64,000 bases of DNA from Bradyrhizobium tropiciagri (GTDB lineage: Bacteria > Pseudomonadota > Alphaproteobacteria > Rhizobiales > Xanthobacteraceae), in the NCBI RefSeq assembly GCF_001189845.1, contig NZ_LFLZ01000047.1, positions 1 to 64,000 on the forward strand, given 5' to 3'. Every line of letters begins with the position of its first letter. The stretch's first letter is position 1. Below are positions 1-10,317 of the stretch, one piece after another. The notes beneath the pieces are model-generated. The model was given only the letters and a program-made list of their open reading frames with translations, had not been told where the DNA came from and did no database searches. Position numbers and translations under genes: made by a program.

Positions 1-115
1 CAATCCGGGTGAGGGCTCTTGCTATCTCGATAGACCGTCACCCCTCACCCGATTTGCTGCGCAAATCGACCTCTCCCAAGGGAGAGGTGAACTTTCGACG
101 CCGTTCCAGCTCAAC
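1..115. repeat. Palindromic intergenic repeat with two hairpins downstream of hemW
   Basis: Two perfect inverted repeats lie side by side: an 8-bp stem with a 3-nt loop at 50-68 (CGATTTGC/GCAAATCG) and a 9-bp stem with a 2-nt loop at 69-88 (ACCTCTCCC/GGGAGAGGT). The surrounding CCCTCACCC and CTCTCCC text is of a type common between Bradyrhizobium genes. It follows the hemW stop, so it could also help end that transcript, but no T-tract is seen. Confidence 0.6.
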
Positions 116-131
116 CTAATCTCATCAGGCT

Positions 132-1289
132 TTAGGCCGCGAGATCCGCGACGACGGCGTCGAGCACCGGGAATCCCGACTTGGTCACACGCAGCCGTCC
201 GTCGGCATCGACGGCGATTGCGCCTTCCTCCCGCAGCATCGCGATCCGGTGCGGATCGAGCTTTCGGCCGGAGAGTTGCGCATAGCGCTTGGGATCGATG
301 CCCTCGGCGAGCCGCAGCCCCATCAGCAGAAATTCGTCGGCGCGCTCTTCGCTGTTGAGACTGTCATCGGTGACGACGCCGTGGCCGCGCTCCTCGACGT
401 TCAGCAGCCAGGCCTCGGGACGTCGCTCGGTCGCGGTCGCATGCCTGATACCATCGATGTCGAGCCGGCCATGCGCGCCGGGGCCGATGCCGGCATATTC
501 CTCGCCGCGCCAATAGACGAGATTGTGCTTGCACTCCGCCCCAGTGCGGGCGTGGTTGGAGATCTCATACGCCGGCAATCCCTCGCGCGCGCAGACCTCC
601 TGCGTCACGTCGTAGAGCGCGCGCGCGGTCGCTTCATCCGGGGTCTGCAATTTGCCGGCGGCATGCAGCCCGAAGAACGGCGTGCCTTCCTCGATCGTGA
701 GCTGATAGAGCGACAGATGCTCGGCCGCTTCCGAGATCGCCTGCTTCAATTCATCGGCCCACATCCGCGGCGTCTGGTCGGGGCGGGCATAGATCAGATC
801 GAACGAGTAACGGTCGAACGCGGAGCGTGCGATCGCAACCGCGTCGAGCGCCTCGCGCGCGGTGTGCAGACGGCCCAATGCCTTCAGCGACGCATCATCC
901 AGCGCCTGCACCCCGAGCGAGACGCGGTTGACGCCGGCTGTGCGATAGCCGCGAAAGCGCGTCGCCTCGACGCTGGTCGGGTTGGCCTCGAGCGTGACCT
1001 CGACATCACGCGAGACCTGCCAGTGCTTGCCGATCGCATCGAGCACGGCGCCGACGGTCTGCGGCTGCATCAGCGACGGCGTGCCGCCGCCGAGGAAGAT
1101 CGAGGAGACCTCGCGTCCCGGGACGCGCGCCGCCGTGGTCTCGATCTCGCGGGCGAACGCGCGCACAAAGCGGGCCTCATCGACCGGCGCATGCCGCACG
1201 TGGCTGTTGAAGTCGCAATACGGGCATTTCGACAGGCAGAACGGCCAGTGCACGTAGACGCCGAAAGCTTCTCGTTCAGCGTGGCTCAA
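132..1289 (-). CDS. hemW: Radical SAM heme chaperone HemW
   Basis: HemW-type radical SAM protein that handles heme for respiratory enzymes; often misannotated as oxygen-independent coproporphyrinogen oxidase. The cluster motif is C18-x3-C22-x2-C25 followed by D-F, so it lacks the extra cysteine of true HemN, and at 385 aa it has HemW length. GGGTPS sits at about 67-72. The start is a TTG at 1289 preceded by GGAG seven bases upstream, overlapping the end of rdgB by 14 bp. It is the last gene of a minus-strand rph-rdgB-hemW operon. Family call is firm; start is moderately sure. Confidence 0.93.
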   Translation of the reverse strand: MSHAEREAFGVYVHWPFCLSKCPYCDFNSHVRHAPVDEARFVRAFAREIETTAARVPGREVSSIFLGGGTPSLMQPQTVGAVLDAIGKHWQVSRDVEVTLEANPTSVEATRFRGYRTAGVNRVSLGVQALDDASLKALGRLHTAREALDAVAIARSAFDRYSFDLIYARPDQTPRMWADELKQAISEAAEHLSLYQLTIEEGTPFFGLHAAGKLQTPDEATARALYDVTQEVCAREGLPAYEISNHARTGAECKHNLVYWRGEEYAGIGPGAHGRLDIDGIRHATATERRPEAWLLNVEERGHGVVTDDSLNSEERADEFLLMGLRLAEGIDPKRYAQLSGRKLDPHRIAMLREEGAIAVDADGRLRVTKSGFPVLDAVVADLAA

Positions 1290-1911
1290 GGCAGGTCTCC
1301 GCGAGCTTCACGAAGGCGCGGGCGCGATGCGACAGGCCGAGCCCGAGCGGCGGCAGGCCGTGCTTCTCGATGCTGCTCATCTCGCCAAAGGTCCGCGTGT
1401 ACCCATCGGGCAGGAAAGCCGGATCATAGCCGAAGCCGGCGGTGCCGCGCGGCGGCCAAACCAGGGTTCCATCGACCCGGGCCTCAACCTCTTCGAGGTG
1501 ATCGTCGGGCCAGGCCACACACAGCGCGGAGACGAAATGCGCCTTGCGCCGCTCCGGCGCGGTGGCGCCGCGCTCCTGCAGCAGCCGCTCGATCCGCGTC
1601 ATCGCCGCCATGAAGTCCTTGCCTTCGCCGGCCCAGCGCGCCGAATAGATCCCCGGCGCGCCGTCGAGCGCGTCGACTACGAGGCCGGAATCGTCGGCGA
1701 AAGCCGGCAGTCCGGTCGCCTTTGCCGCGGCGATCGCCTTGATCGCCGCATTGGTGCGAAAGCTGTCGCCGGTCTCCTCGGGTTCGGCCAGATCGAGCTC
1801 GCCGGCCGACACCGCCTCCACGCCATGCGGCGCCAGCAGTTCCCGCATCTCGGCAAGCTTGCCGGGATTATGGGTGGCGATGACGAGCCTTCCGGTGATT
1901 CGGCGATGCAT
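1276..1911 (-). CDS. rdgB: Non-canonical purine NTP pyrophosphatase (RdgB/HAM1)
   Basis: Hydrolyses dITP, dUTP-like and XTP nucleotides to monophosphates, cleaning the nucleotide pool. The N-terminal ATHNPGK substrate-binding motif (about residues 12-18) and the FADDSGL motif are both present, and 211 aa is normal for the family. ATG at 1911 is chosen over an in-frame TTG two codons upstream because the protein then begins directly before the first beta strand. It lies 11 bp after rph and overlaps hemW, the usual order in Rhizobiales. Confidence 0.94.
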   Translation of the reverse strand: MHRRITGRLVIATHNPGKLAEMRELLAPHGVEAVSAGELDLAEPEETGDSFRTNAAIKAIAAAKATGLPAFADDSGLVVDALDGAPGIYSARWAGEGKDFMAAMTRIERLLQERGATAPERRKAHFVSALCVAWPDDHLEEVEARVDGTLVWPPRGTAGFGYDPAFLPDGYTRTFGEMSSIEKHGLPPLGLGLSHRARAFVKLAETCLEPR

Positions 1912-1922
1912 GACCAATCAGA

Positions 1923-2636
1923 CTACGCGACCGCGATCTTTTGCAAGTCGACCAGACGCGCGACACCTTTGCGCGCCAGCGCCATCAGGGCCAAAAATTC
2001 GTCCTGCGAGAACGGCGTCTTCTCGGCGGTGCCCTGCACCTCGATGATGCGGCCGTCGCCGGTCATGACGAAATTGGCGTCGGTGTCGGCCTCGGAATCC
2101 TCGGCATAGTCGAGATCGAGCACCGGCGTGCCCTGATAGATGCCGCAGGAGATCGCCGCCACATTATCGCGCAACACGTTGGTCTTCAGCATGTTGCGGG
2201 TCTTCATCCAGTTGATGCAGTCGGCCAGCGCCACCCAGGCACCGGTGATCGAGGCGGTGCGGGTGCCGCCATCGGCCTGGATCACGTCGCAATCGACCGT
2301 GATCTGGCGCTCGCCGAGCGCTTCGAGATCGACGGCGGCGCGCAGCGAGCGGCCGATCAGCCGCTGGATCTCGACCGTGCGGCCGCCCTGCTTGCCGGCG
2401 GAGGCCTCGCGGCGGGTGCGTTCCAGGGTGGCGCGCGGCAGCATGCCGTATTCGGCGGTGACCCAGCCGCGGCCCTGGCCCTTCAGCCACGGCGGCAGGC
2501 GCTCTTCCAGCGTCGCGGTCACCAGCACATGGGTGTCGCCGAACTTCACCATGCAGGAACCCTCGGCGTATTTGACCACGCCGCGTTCCAGCGACACGGG
2601 GCGCAGTTCATCGGGCGCACGGCGGCTTGGCCGCAT
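1923..2636 (-). CDS. rph: Ribonuclease PH
   Basis: Phosphorolytic 3'-5' exoribonuclease that trims tRNA 3' ends. The N-terminus MRPSRRAPDELRPV is typical of the family, and 237 aa is the usual length. A longer reading frame extends upstream to 2801, but its first 55 codons are not RNase PH-like and run through a 12-bp tandem repeat, so ATG 2636 is taken as the start. It heads the rph-rdgB-hemW operon and is divergent from hrcA. Confidence 0.95.
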   Translation of the reverse strand: MRPSRRAPDELRPVSLERGVVKYAEGSCMVKFGDTHVLVTATLEERLPPWLKGQGRGWVTAEYGMLPRATLERTRREASAGKQGGRTVEIQRLIGRSLRAAVDLEALGERQITVDCDVIQADGGTRTASITGAWVALADCINWMKTRNMLKTNVLRDNVAAISCGIYQGTPVLDLDYAEDSEADTDANFVMTGDGRIIEVQGTAEKTPFSQDEFLALMALARKGVARLVDLQKIAVA

Positions 2637-2698
2637 GAAATCCTCCAAAAATCCGACAGATATGGCTGGGCGTGCTTGTAGGAGGGGCAGGGGGCAGC

Positions 2699-2734
2699 GG
2701 CAAGGGCTTTGGCAAGGGTTTTGGCGAGGGTTTT
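2699..2734. repeat. Three tandem copies of a 12-bp unit upstream of rph
   Basis: GGCAAGGGCTTT, GGCAAGGGTTTT and GGCGAGGGTTTT follow one another without a gap in the rph leader. A four-copy 12-bp repeat lies upstream of dnaJ at 10406-10453. Confidence 0.75.
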
Positions 2735-2830
2735 CGGCCCCGGATTGGTCCGGTACCAGAGGATCGAATGCATGCTTGTCACCGGCCCTCCGGATCGACA
2801 AATTAGGCAGTAATTGTGAGGGACTGGAGT

Positions 2831-3919
2831 GTGACTCACCACGATCCGATCGGCCTGATTGCCCCGCATGCCGGGCTCGCCCAGCTCAACGAGCGCTCAC
2901 GCGACATCTTTCGTCAAATCGTCGAAAGCTATCTCGCGACCGGCGAGCCAGTCGGCTCGCGCAACATCTCGCGCCTGATCGCATTACCGCTGTCGCCGGC
3001 CTCGGTCCGCAATGTGATGTCGGATCTCGAGCAGCTCGGCCTGATCTACGCGCCGCACACCTCGGCCGGCCGGCTGCCGACCGAGCTCGGCCTGCGTTTC
3101 TTCGTCGACGCCCTGATGCAGGTCGGCGACCTCACCGAGGCCGAGCGCCAGTCGATCCAGACCCAGCTTGCCGCCGTCGGCCGTGCGCAATCCGTCGAGG
3201 CGGCACTTGGCGAAGCGTTGACGCGGCTGTCGGGGCTGACCCGTGCCGCGGCTGTGGTGCTGACGCAGAAATCGAATGCGCGGCTGAAGCACATCGAATT
3301 CGTGCGGCTGGAGCCGGAGAAGGCGCTGGTCGTGCTGGTCGGCGAAGACGGCCAGGTTGAAAACCGGGTGCTGGCGCTGCCGCCCGGCGTTCCGTCCTCG
3401 GCCCTGACCGAGGCAACCAATTTCCTCAATGCGCGGATCCGCGGCCGGACGCTGGCCGAAGCGCGGCTCGAGCTCGAGACGGCATTGACGCAAAATCGCG
3501 CCGAGCTCGACCAGCTCACGCAGAAGGTCGTCGCGGCCGGCATCGCGAGCTGGTCCGGCGGCGAGAACGAGGACCGCCAGCTGATCGTGCGCGGTCATGC
3601 CAACCTACTCGAGGATCTGCATGCGCTCGACGATCTCGAGCGGATCAAGTCGCTGTTCGACGATCTCGAGACCAAGCGCGGCGTGATCGACCTGCTCGGC
3701 CGCGCCGAGCGCGGCGAGGGCGTGCGGATCTTCATCGGCTCGGAAAACAAGCTGTTTTCGCTGTCGGGTTCCTCGACCATCATCGCGCCCTACGGCGACG
3801 CCCAGGGCCGGATCGTCGGCGTGCTCGGCGTGATCGGGCCGACCCGGCTGAATTATGCACGGGTGATCCCGACCGTCGATTATGCAGCGCGTATCGTCAG
3901 CAAGATGCTGGGCGGCTGA
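2831..3919 (+). CDS. hrcA: Heat-inducible transcription repressor HrcA
   Basis: Repressor of groE-type heat-shock genes through CIRCE operators. The N-terminal winged helix is recognisable (LNERSRDIFRQIVESYL, then TGEPVGSRNISR), followed by SPASVRNVMSDLEQLGL and the HTSAGRLPTELGLRFFVD segment typical of HrcA. GTG at 2831 (362 aa) is preferred to an in-frame GTG at 2816 because GAGGGA precedes it at good spacing. It is followed by grpE, a common pairing. No CIRCE element was found in this window, so its targets lie elsewhere. Confidence 0.94.
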   Translation: MTHHDPIGLIAPHAGLAQLNERSRDIFRQIVESYLATGEPVGSRNISRLIALPLSPASVRNVMSDLEQLGLIYAPHTSAGRLPTELGLRFFVDALMQVGDLTEAERQSIQTQLAAVGRAQSVEAALGEALTRLSGLTRAAAVVLTQKSNARLKHIEFVRLEPEKALVVLVGEDGQVENRVLALPPGVPSSALTEATNFLNARIRGRTLAEARLELETALTQNRAELDQLTQKVVAAGIASWSGGENEDRQLIVRGHANLLEDLHALDDLERIKSLFDDLETKRGVIDLLGRAERGEGVRIFIGSENKLFSLSGSSTIIAPYGDAQGRIVGVLGVIGPTRLNYARVIPTVDYAARIVSKMLGG

Positions 3920-3941
3920 CCGGAGCGGATTTCGCCTTCAT

Positions 3942-3976
3942 TTGACGAGTTTTCTTCACCCGAACCGGAGATCCCT
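3942..3976. repeat. Degenerate copy of a GCGTTTTC / GAAAACGC intergenic repeat
   Basis: The text TTTGACGAGTTTTCTTCACC followed by CGAACCGG is the reverse complement of the core of the repeat at 27699-27746 (CCGGTTCGCGTGAAGAAAAC). It sits between hrcA and grpE. Confidence 0.55.
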
Positions 3977-4083
3977 GTTCCCGAAGCCGGTATGTTGCGC
4001 TTGATTTTCGCCGCCTAAAGCACGATATCCCGGCAAGCAATCCCCAAGATTTGAACCGACGCGAGTTTTCGAGAAGGCAAGCC

Positions 4084-4689
4084 ATGACCGATCCGAACCG
4101 GGCCAATGACAACACCGAGAATTCGGCGCCGACGGGTGAGCCCGTGGTCTCGAAGCCCTACATCATGCCTGACGATCCCGAGGTGGGATCGGTCGAGGCG
4201 CTGACCAAGGAGCTCGCGGAGGCGAAGGACCGCACGCTGCGCACGCTGGCCGAGATGGAGAACCTCCGCCAGCGCACCCGCCGCGAGGTTGCCGACGCCA
4301 AGACCTACGGCATCACCGGCTTCGCCCGCGACGTGCTCGATATCGCCGACAATCTGCAGCGCGCACTCGACGCCGTGCCGGCCGAGACCAAGGAAGCCGC
4401 CGATCCCGGCCTGAAGGCGCTGATCGAAGGTGTCGAGCTGACCGAGCGGTCGCTGCTCAACGCGCTGGAGAAGAACGGCGTCAAGAAGTTCGATCCGATT
4501 GGCGAGAAGTTCGACCCGAACTTCCAGCAGGCGATGTTCGAGGTGCCTGACGCCTCGGTGCCGTCGGGCACGGTGGTGCAGGTGGTGCAGGCCGGCTACA
4601 TGATCGGCGAGCGCATCCTGCGTCCGGCGCTGGTCGGTGTCTCCAAGGGCGGCGCCAAGGCTGCGCCGAGCGCCGACATCACGGTCTGA
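4084..4689 (+). CDS. grpE: Nucleotide exchange factor GrpE
   Basis: Drives ADP release from DnaK. A disordered acidic N-terminus is followed by the long dimerising helix (VEALTKELAEAKDRTLRTLA, then EMENLRQRTRRE) and the C-terminal beta domain ending in GERILRPALVGVSKGG. Start ATG 4084 (201 aa) has GAGAAGG six bases upstream; a longer in-frame reading adds 11 codons without a ribosome site. It lies 164 bp after hrcA and is separated from dnaK by about 3.7 kb. Confidence 0.96.
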   Translation: MTDPNRANDNTENSAPTGEPVVSKPYIMPDDPEVGSVEALTKELAEAKDRTLRTLAEMENLRQRTRREVADAKTYGITGFARDVLDIADNLQRALDAVPAETKEAADPGLKALIEGVELTERSLLNALEKNGVKKFDPIGEKFDPNFQQAMFEVPDASVPSGTVVQVVQAGYMIGERILRPALVGVSKGGAKAAPSADITV

Positions 4690-4714
4690 TCCGTCCAATC
4701 CGCGAACCTAAGCG

Positions 4715-4739
4715 CGCTGTCGTGGTTTTCACGGCAGCG
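4715..4739. terminator. Hairpin shared by convergent grpE and the glyoxalase-fold gene
   Basis: CGCTGTCGTG and CACGGCAGCG form a 10-bp stem with one G-T wobble around a GTTTT loop, overlapping the stop of the minus-strand gene. It could end both transcripts, but no long T-tract follows. Confidence 0.35.
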
Positions 4740-5154
4740 GCTTCTCATGCGCCTTCGGCCAATAGGTGCCGAAACTCCAGAGATTTCCTTCCGGGTCCCG
4801 GCAGGCGAAATCACGGCTGCCGTATTCGGTGTCGCGCAGTTCCATTTCGATTTTGGCACCCGCAGCCCTCGCCTTCGCATGCAGGGCGTCGGGATCGTCG
4901 ACGGCGATATAGATCGAATCGGTGCGGCGGCCGCTGAGGCCTCCGACCAGTCTGCCATAGGCATCGTCGCGAGCCTGACCCAGCATCAGCAGCGAGGAAC
5001 CGTAGGCCAGCTCGGCATGGTGGATCACGCCGCCGTTGCGATAGACGACGTGCTCGGTGAATCCGATCACCGTTTTGAGCCAGGCCATCATCGCCGCGGT
5101 GTCCTTGCAGCGCAGGGTTGGGTAGATACGGGGCGGTTCGATCTCGTGCGTCAT
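4729..5154 (-). CDS. VOC (glyoxalase/bleomycin-resistance fold) family protein
   Basis: Small 141-aa protein of the vicinal oxygen chelate superfamily: PTLRCKDTAAMMAWLKTVIG at the start and CRDPEGNLWSFGTYWP near the end are typical. The reaction cannot be assigned. ATG 5154 is used because GGAGG lies eight bases upstream. It follows the AraC regulator by 67 bp on the same strand and may be co-transcribed with it. Confidence 0.85.
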   Translation of the reverse strand: MTHEIEPPRIYPTLRCKDTAAMMAWLKTVIGFTEHVVYRNGGVIHHAELAYGSSLLMLGQARDDAYGRLVGGLSGRRTDSIYIAVDDPDALHAKARAAGAKIEMELRDTEYGSRDFACRDPEGNLWSFGTYWPKAHEKPLP

Positions 5155-5221
5155 TGTCGTGGCCTCCTTGGCTGATGGCGCCACTCTGCACGAGACAATC
5201 CGGCTTCGGCTTGAATGTTTG

Positions 5222-6064
5222 TTACCAGTCCTCGGCACGAACCAGCCGGCCGTCGGTCAGCGCCTGGCGACGTGCCCAGGCGGTCGGCGGTTCCCCTGCG
5301 AACGCGACGAACTCGCGGGCGAGATGGGCCTGGTCGGCATAGCCGCTTTCCGCTGCGATCCCCGCCCAGCCGAGCCTGGATCCGCTTTGCGCAAGCCGGC
5401 TCGCCCGATGAAACCGCATCATGCGCGCCAGCGATTTGGGCGCGAGGCCGAGCTCGGATCGAAACCGGTCGACCAGATGCTTGCGGCTCCAGCCGATCTC
5501 GCCGGCGAGTGCCGTGATGCTGATGGCACCGGCCGAGCGCGCCAGTCTTCGATAGGCGAACGTGACTTCGCCAGACGGCGTGTGGCCGGCGCGGCGAAGC
5601 ACGAAGTCCTCGATCAGGTCGAAGCGGCGCTGCCAGCAGGCCTCGGCGCCGAGGCGCTCGCGCAGCCAATGGCCATCGCGGCCGAGCACGTCCTCGAGTT
5701 CGATCATGCGCCCGGTCAGCTCGGTCACGGCGCCGCCGAAGAAGCTGTAGGCGCCAAGCGGGGTGAAATCCACTTGCACGCAGGCGGCGTGGCCATCGGA
5801 CTCGATGTAGACCGGTCCCGCGTAGAGGCCGGCAGCAAAGCTGTGCTGGCGGTCGATCGCTTGCGGCTCCCGCCCGAGCGCGATCAGGAACGGGGTGCCG
5901 AAGCTGATGATCAGCGGAACGATCAGCGGCGCGGTCTGCCGCTGCGCGAACCGGCCGGACGCGGTCTCGCGATAGCCGGTCATCGCGGCAATCAGCCCCG
6001 CAGTGCGCAGCGACGGGCCGCGCTGCACGAACTCAAATGCGACGGGTGCCGCGAACTCTGCCAT
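5222..6064 (-). CDS. AraC family transcriptional regulator
   Basis: 280-aa regulator. The C-terminal third carries two helix-turn-helix units: ISITALAGEIGWSRKHLVDR, then a second with GWAGIAAESGYADQAHLARE ending in F. The N-terminal ~150 residues form an unassigned ligand-binding region. It starts 24 bp after the nicotinamidase gene and is followed by the VOC gene, so the three may be one transcript. Target and ligand are not visible. Confidence 0.9.
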   Translation of the reverse strand: MAEFAAPVAFEFVQRGPSLRTAGLIAAMTGYRETASGRFAQRQTAPLIVPLIISFGTPFLIALGREPQAIDRQHSFAAGLYAGPVYIESDGHAACVQVDFTPLGAYSFFGGAVTELTGRMIELEDVLGRDGHWLRERLGAEACWQRRFDLIEDFVLRRAGHTPSGEVTFAYRRLARSAGAISITALAGEIGWSRKHLVDRFRSELGLAPKSLARMMRFHRASRLAQSGSRLGWAGIAAESGYADQAHLAREFVAFAGEPPTAWARRQALTDGRLVRAEDW

Positions 6065-6088
6065 GCAGTCCTCGCAGGAGGCGGAGGC

Positions 6089-6799
6089 TTACCCGATATC
6101 CGAGGACTGGATGCGCTTGACGCCGGCCTTGTCCATGTCGGCCCAGGCCTTGGCGAGGGATCCTTGGGTGTCGATGCCGCGGCACGCGTCTTCCACCACA
6201 TAGGTCTCGAAGCCGGCCTTGCGCGCATCGAGCGCGGTCCACGCCACGCAGAAATCGGTGGCGAGCCCGGCCACGAAAACCCGCTCGACATTGCGCGCCT
6301 TCAGGTAGGCGGCAAGCCCGGTGGTGGTCTTGCCGTCGGCTTCGGTGAAGGCGGAGTAGCTGTCGACGTCCTTGTGAAAACCCTTGCGGATGATCAGCTC
6401 GGCCTGCGGGATCGCGAGGTCCTTCGACAGCCCTGCGCCGTCAGTGCCCTGCACACAGTGATCGGGCCACAGCACCTGCTTGCCGTAGGCGAGGTCGATG
6501 ACCTCGAACGGCTTCTTGCCTGCATGGACCGAGGCAAAGGAGATGTGACCTGGCGAGTGCCAGTCCTGCGTCATCACCACATTGGCGAAGCTCTTGGCGA
6601 TCTTGTTGATGACAGGCACGACCTGCTCGCCATCCTTCACCGCGAGGCTGCCGCCGGGCAGGAAACAGTTCTGGACGTCGATCACGAGCAGCGCGGAGCC
6701 GTCGTCGGGCTTGATGGTGGCGGCCCAGAGACTTCTTGGAACCAGGGTCGCAAGCGCCAGCGTACCAAGGCCTGCAACGATCCGTCGTCGATCCAACAT
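6089..6799 (-). CDS. pncA: Nicotinamidase (isochorismatase fold) with probable export signal
   Basis: Deamidates nicotinamide to nicotinate for NAD salvage. Catalytic residues are visible: D41 (VIDVQNCF), K139 (IIRKGFHKD) and C184 (GLATDFCVAWTALDA). Metal ligands D79, H81 and H114 are plausible. Unlike cytosolic PncA, residues 1-27 look like a secretion signal: DRRRIVAG, a hydrophobic stretch (LGTLALATLV) and LWAA. The twin arginines suggest the Tat route. Its ribosome site GGAGG is paired in a hairpin at 6806-6838. It is followed at 24 bp by the AraC gene. Confidence 0.88.
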   Translation of the reverse strand: MLDRRRIVAGLGTLALATLVPRSLWAATIKPDDGSALLVIDVQNCFLPGGSLAVKDGEQVVPVINKIAKSFANVVMTQDWHSPGHISFASVHAGKKPFEVIDLAYGKQVLWPDHCVQGTDGAGLSKDLAIPQAELIIRKGFHKDVDSYSAFTEADGKTTTGLAAYLKARNVERVFVAGLATDFCVAWTALDARKAGFETYVVEDACRGIDTQGSLAKAWADMDKAGVKRIQSSDIG

Positions 6800-6805
6800 C
6801 GCGCC

Positions 6806-6838
6806 CCTCCTCGCTTTGCGTGATACAGCGCGAGGAGG
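6806..6838 (-). promoter_or_regulatory. Hairpin that buries the pncA ribosome binding site
   Basis: Reading the minus strand, CCTCCTCGC, a 15-nt loop and GCGAGGAGG form a perfect 9-bp stem. The 3' arm contains the GGAGG Shine-Dalgarno, and GGCGCG then separates it from the ATG at 6799. The 5' arm is an anti-Shine-Dalgarno, so translation could depend on melting or on a trans factor. No known riboswitch was recognised. Confidence 0.5.
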
Positions 6839-6898
6839 CTAGTTCCGTTCGGCGAACGACGAAAGTGGGATTTTTCCGACCGGGCTGCGAACGGCTGG

Positions 6899-7834
6899 TC
6901 AGCCGCGCGGCTGGATGCCGTCCCGCACCGCGCGGAAGCGCGGGAAGGCCTTCTCCCAATCGGTGCGCGGCGAGCTGCCGATGACCCGCACCGACGTCTG
7001 CGCGCCGAACCGCAGCCACTGCACGATGGTCACCGGGGTATTGTCCTTGCCGCTGACGGCGTCGATCCGGGTCTCGAAGCCGGGCTGGCCGTCGATCCGG
7101 ATCGGTTCGGACATGGTGATCCGCCCGTCGCGCACGCCGGGGATCGTGGTCGCGATCTGCTGGGCAAAGCGGCCACGGTCGTCGGGCGTGGCGGGGGCCG
7201 AGCCGATGACGCCAAGCAGCATGAAGGGCTTGGTCTCGAGGACCTTGTCGTCGCCGTCGGCCATCAGCAGCGCTGCGCCCGGCGCCAGCATGCGGATGTT
7301 CTTGAAGCTGCCGAGCTCGGTGACCTTGAACGGCATCATGGCGAGCTGCTCGTCGACCGGCACCTCGTTGCGAATCTGGGCCGAGGCGAACATCTGCCGG
7401 ACCGCGTCGTCGGTGTAGATCTTGCTCGCGTTCTCCGGCACCTGCACCGCGACATAGCCGGAGAAGGTCGGCCCCGGCAGGATCATGGAATAGCGCCGCA
7501 CATTGCTGGCGCCGTCGCGCGCGCTCTCTACGGTGTAGTAGGCGAGGCCGGCCGGCGTCTCGAGGCTCTCGGGCTTGATGTTTCCGGTGCCGGCCGGGTT
7601 GGCCTTGAAGGCGGTCACGACCTCGTTGTAGGCGTCCGCGGGCAGGTCGGCGATCAGGACCTTGACGCCCTGATCCTCGGTCTCGAAGCCGATGAACGAT
7701 TTGGCGCGGACGAGGCCCACCAGCGGTTTCATCCCGACATGCGCGCCCGGCGGAAACACCACGTCGGCGGCAAAGCCACGACAGGTGGCGGCAATCAGCA
7801 AGGCAACCGCAACGAGAACTCGAAAAGGCGTCAT
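6899..7834 (-). CDS. Secreted protein of unknown function
   Basis: 311-aa protein with a clear signal peptide (MTPFRVLVAVALLIAATCRG, then FAADVVF). The body shows alternating beta-type text such as KPLVGLVRAKSFIGFETEDQ and no motif I recognise; no lipobox is evident. A longer reading frame reaches 8110, but ATG 7834 immediately before the signal peptide is the sensible start. It is followed after 64 bp by pncA on the same strand, so it may lie upstream in the same transcript. Location is probably periplasmic. Confidence 0.75.
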   Translation of the reverse strand: MTPFRVLVAVALLIAATCRGFAADVVFPPGAHVGMKPLVGLVRAKSFIGFETEDQGVKVLIADLPADAYNEVVTAFKANPAGTGNIKPESLETPAGLAYYTVESARDGASNVRRYSMILPGPTFSGYVAVQVPENASKIYTDDAVRQMFASAQIRNEVPVDEQLAMMPFKVTELGSFKNIRMLAPGAALLMADGDDKVLETKPFMLLGVIGSAPATPDDRGRFAQQIATTIPGVRDGRITMSEPIRIDGQPGFETRIDAVSGKDNTPVTIVQWLRFGAQTSVRVIGSSPRTDWEKAFPRFRAVRDGIQPRG

Positions 7835-8268
7835 GGGGGATCTACCGGTTTTGCTTGGTGGCCGCGCAACGGGGCCGGTGCAGGGCTGGATGGCCTCTTT
7901 CAGTCGGACCGCTTTTAGCGGTTTTGATGACCCTGCAACAGGCCGCCAACTCTCCGCTCCGGGCCCGCAGGCTCGATTCCGTGGGCTTTTCGCCCCGATT
8001 GGCTGGCACTTTCCAGTTTCCCGACGTTTCCAACGAACGGCCGCCAGCGGCCAAACAGCGCGCCCACGACCCGTGCGCCGCTCTCGCATACGACGTTTGT
8101 GAGCGTTCACTCAACAGCGCTGACGCCGTGCTGTGAACGTTCGCGGTCGGCGGCCGGCCCCATCATTGCCGATTTGTTAACCCGGATCGGGCTTGAACCG
8201 GCGCCGCAGTCGGGCTGACACAATCTTTCAAACGTCAGTCTTTTCAGGCTTCAACGTTGCGTCCAGTC
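7835..8268. other. Long non-coding stretch upstream of dnaK
   Basis: No convincing gene is seen on either strand; the short open frames here look like chance. An imperfect dyad around 8102-8150 (GCGTTCAC ... GTGAACGT) is the only structure noticed. The dnaK promoter follows immediately. Confidence 0.5.
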
Positions 8269-8296
8269 CTTGCGGGCAGGACCCTCTGTCCTATAT
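8269..8296 (+). promoter_or_regulatory. RpoH (sigma-32) type promoter of dnaK
   Basis: CTTG at 8269-8272, a 17-bp spacer and CCTATAT at 8290-8296 followed by CAG match the alphaproteobacterial RpoH consensus CTTG-N17-CYTATNTNNG at every fixed position. Transcription would start near 8303-8306, giving a leader of about 95 nt before dnaK. Confidence 0.82.
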
Positions 8297-8401
8297 CAGG
8301 CTCACCGTCGCAATATCGCGAGTATGTGAACGTCTGGGGGTTCGGTACGGAGCGCCGTCAGGGCCCAACCAACCTGCCGTAGCAAAGAGGATATCAAAAT
8401 C

Positions 8402-10303
<1,902 letters not shown>

Positions 10304-10317
10304 GCGGATTTGCGATC

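Noticed and set aside
249..1613. Long plus-strand open frame opposite hemW and rdgB
   Set aside because: It is the antisense shadow of two firm genes, as expected in high-GC DNA; no family-like text.
7842..8136. Short open frames on both strands upstream of dnaK
   Set aside because: They overlap one another on both strands and show no protein-like pattern.
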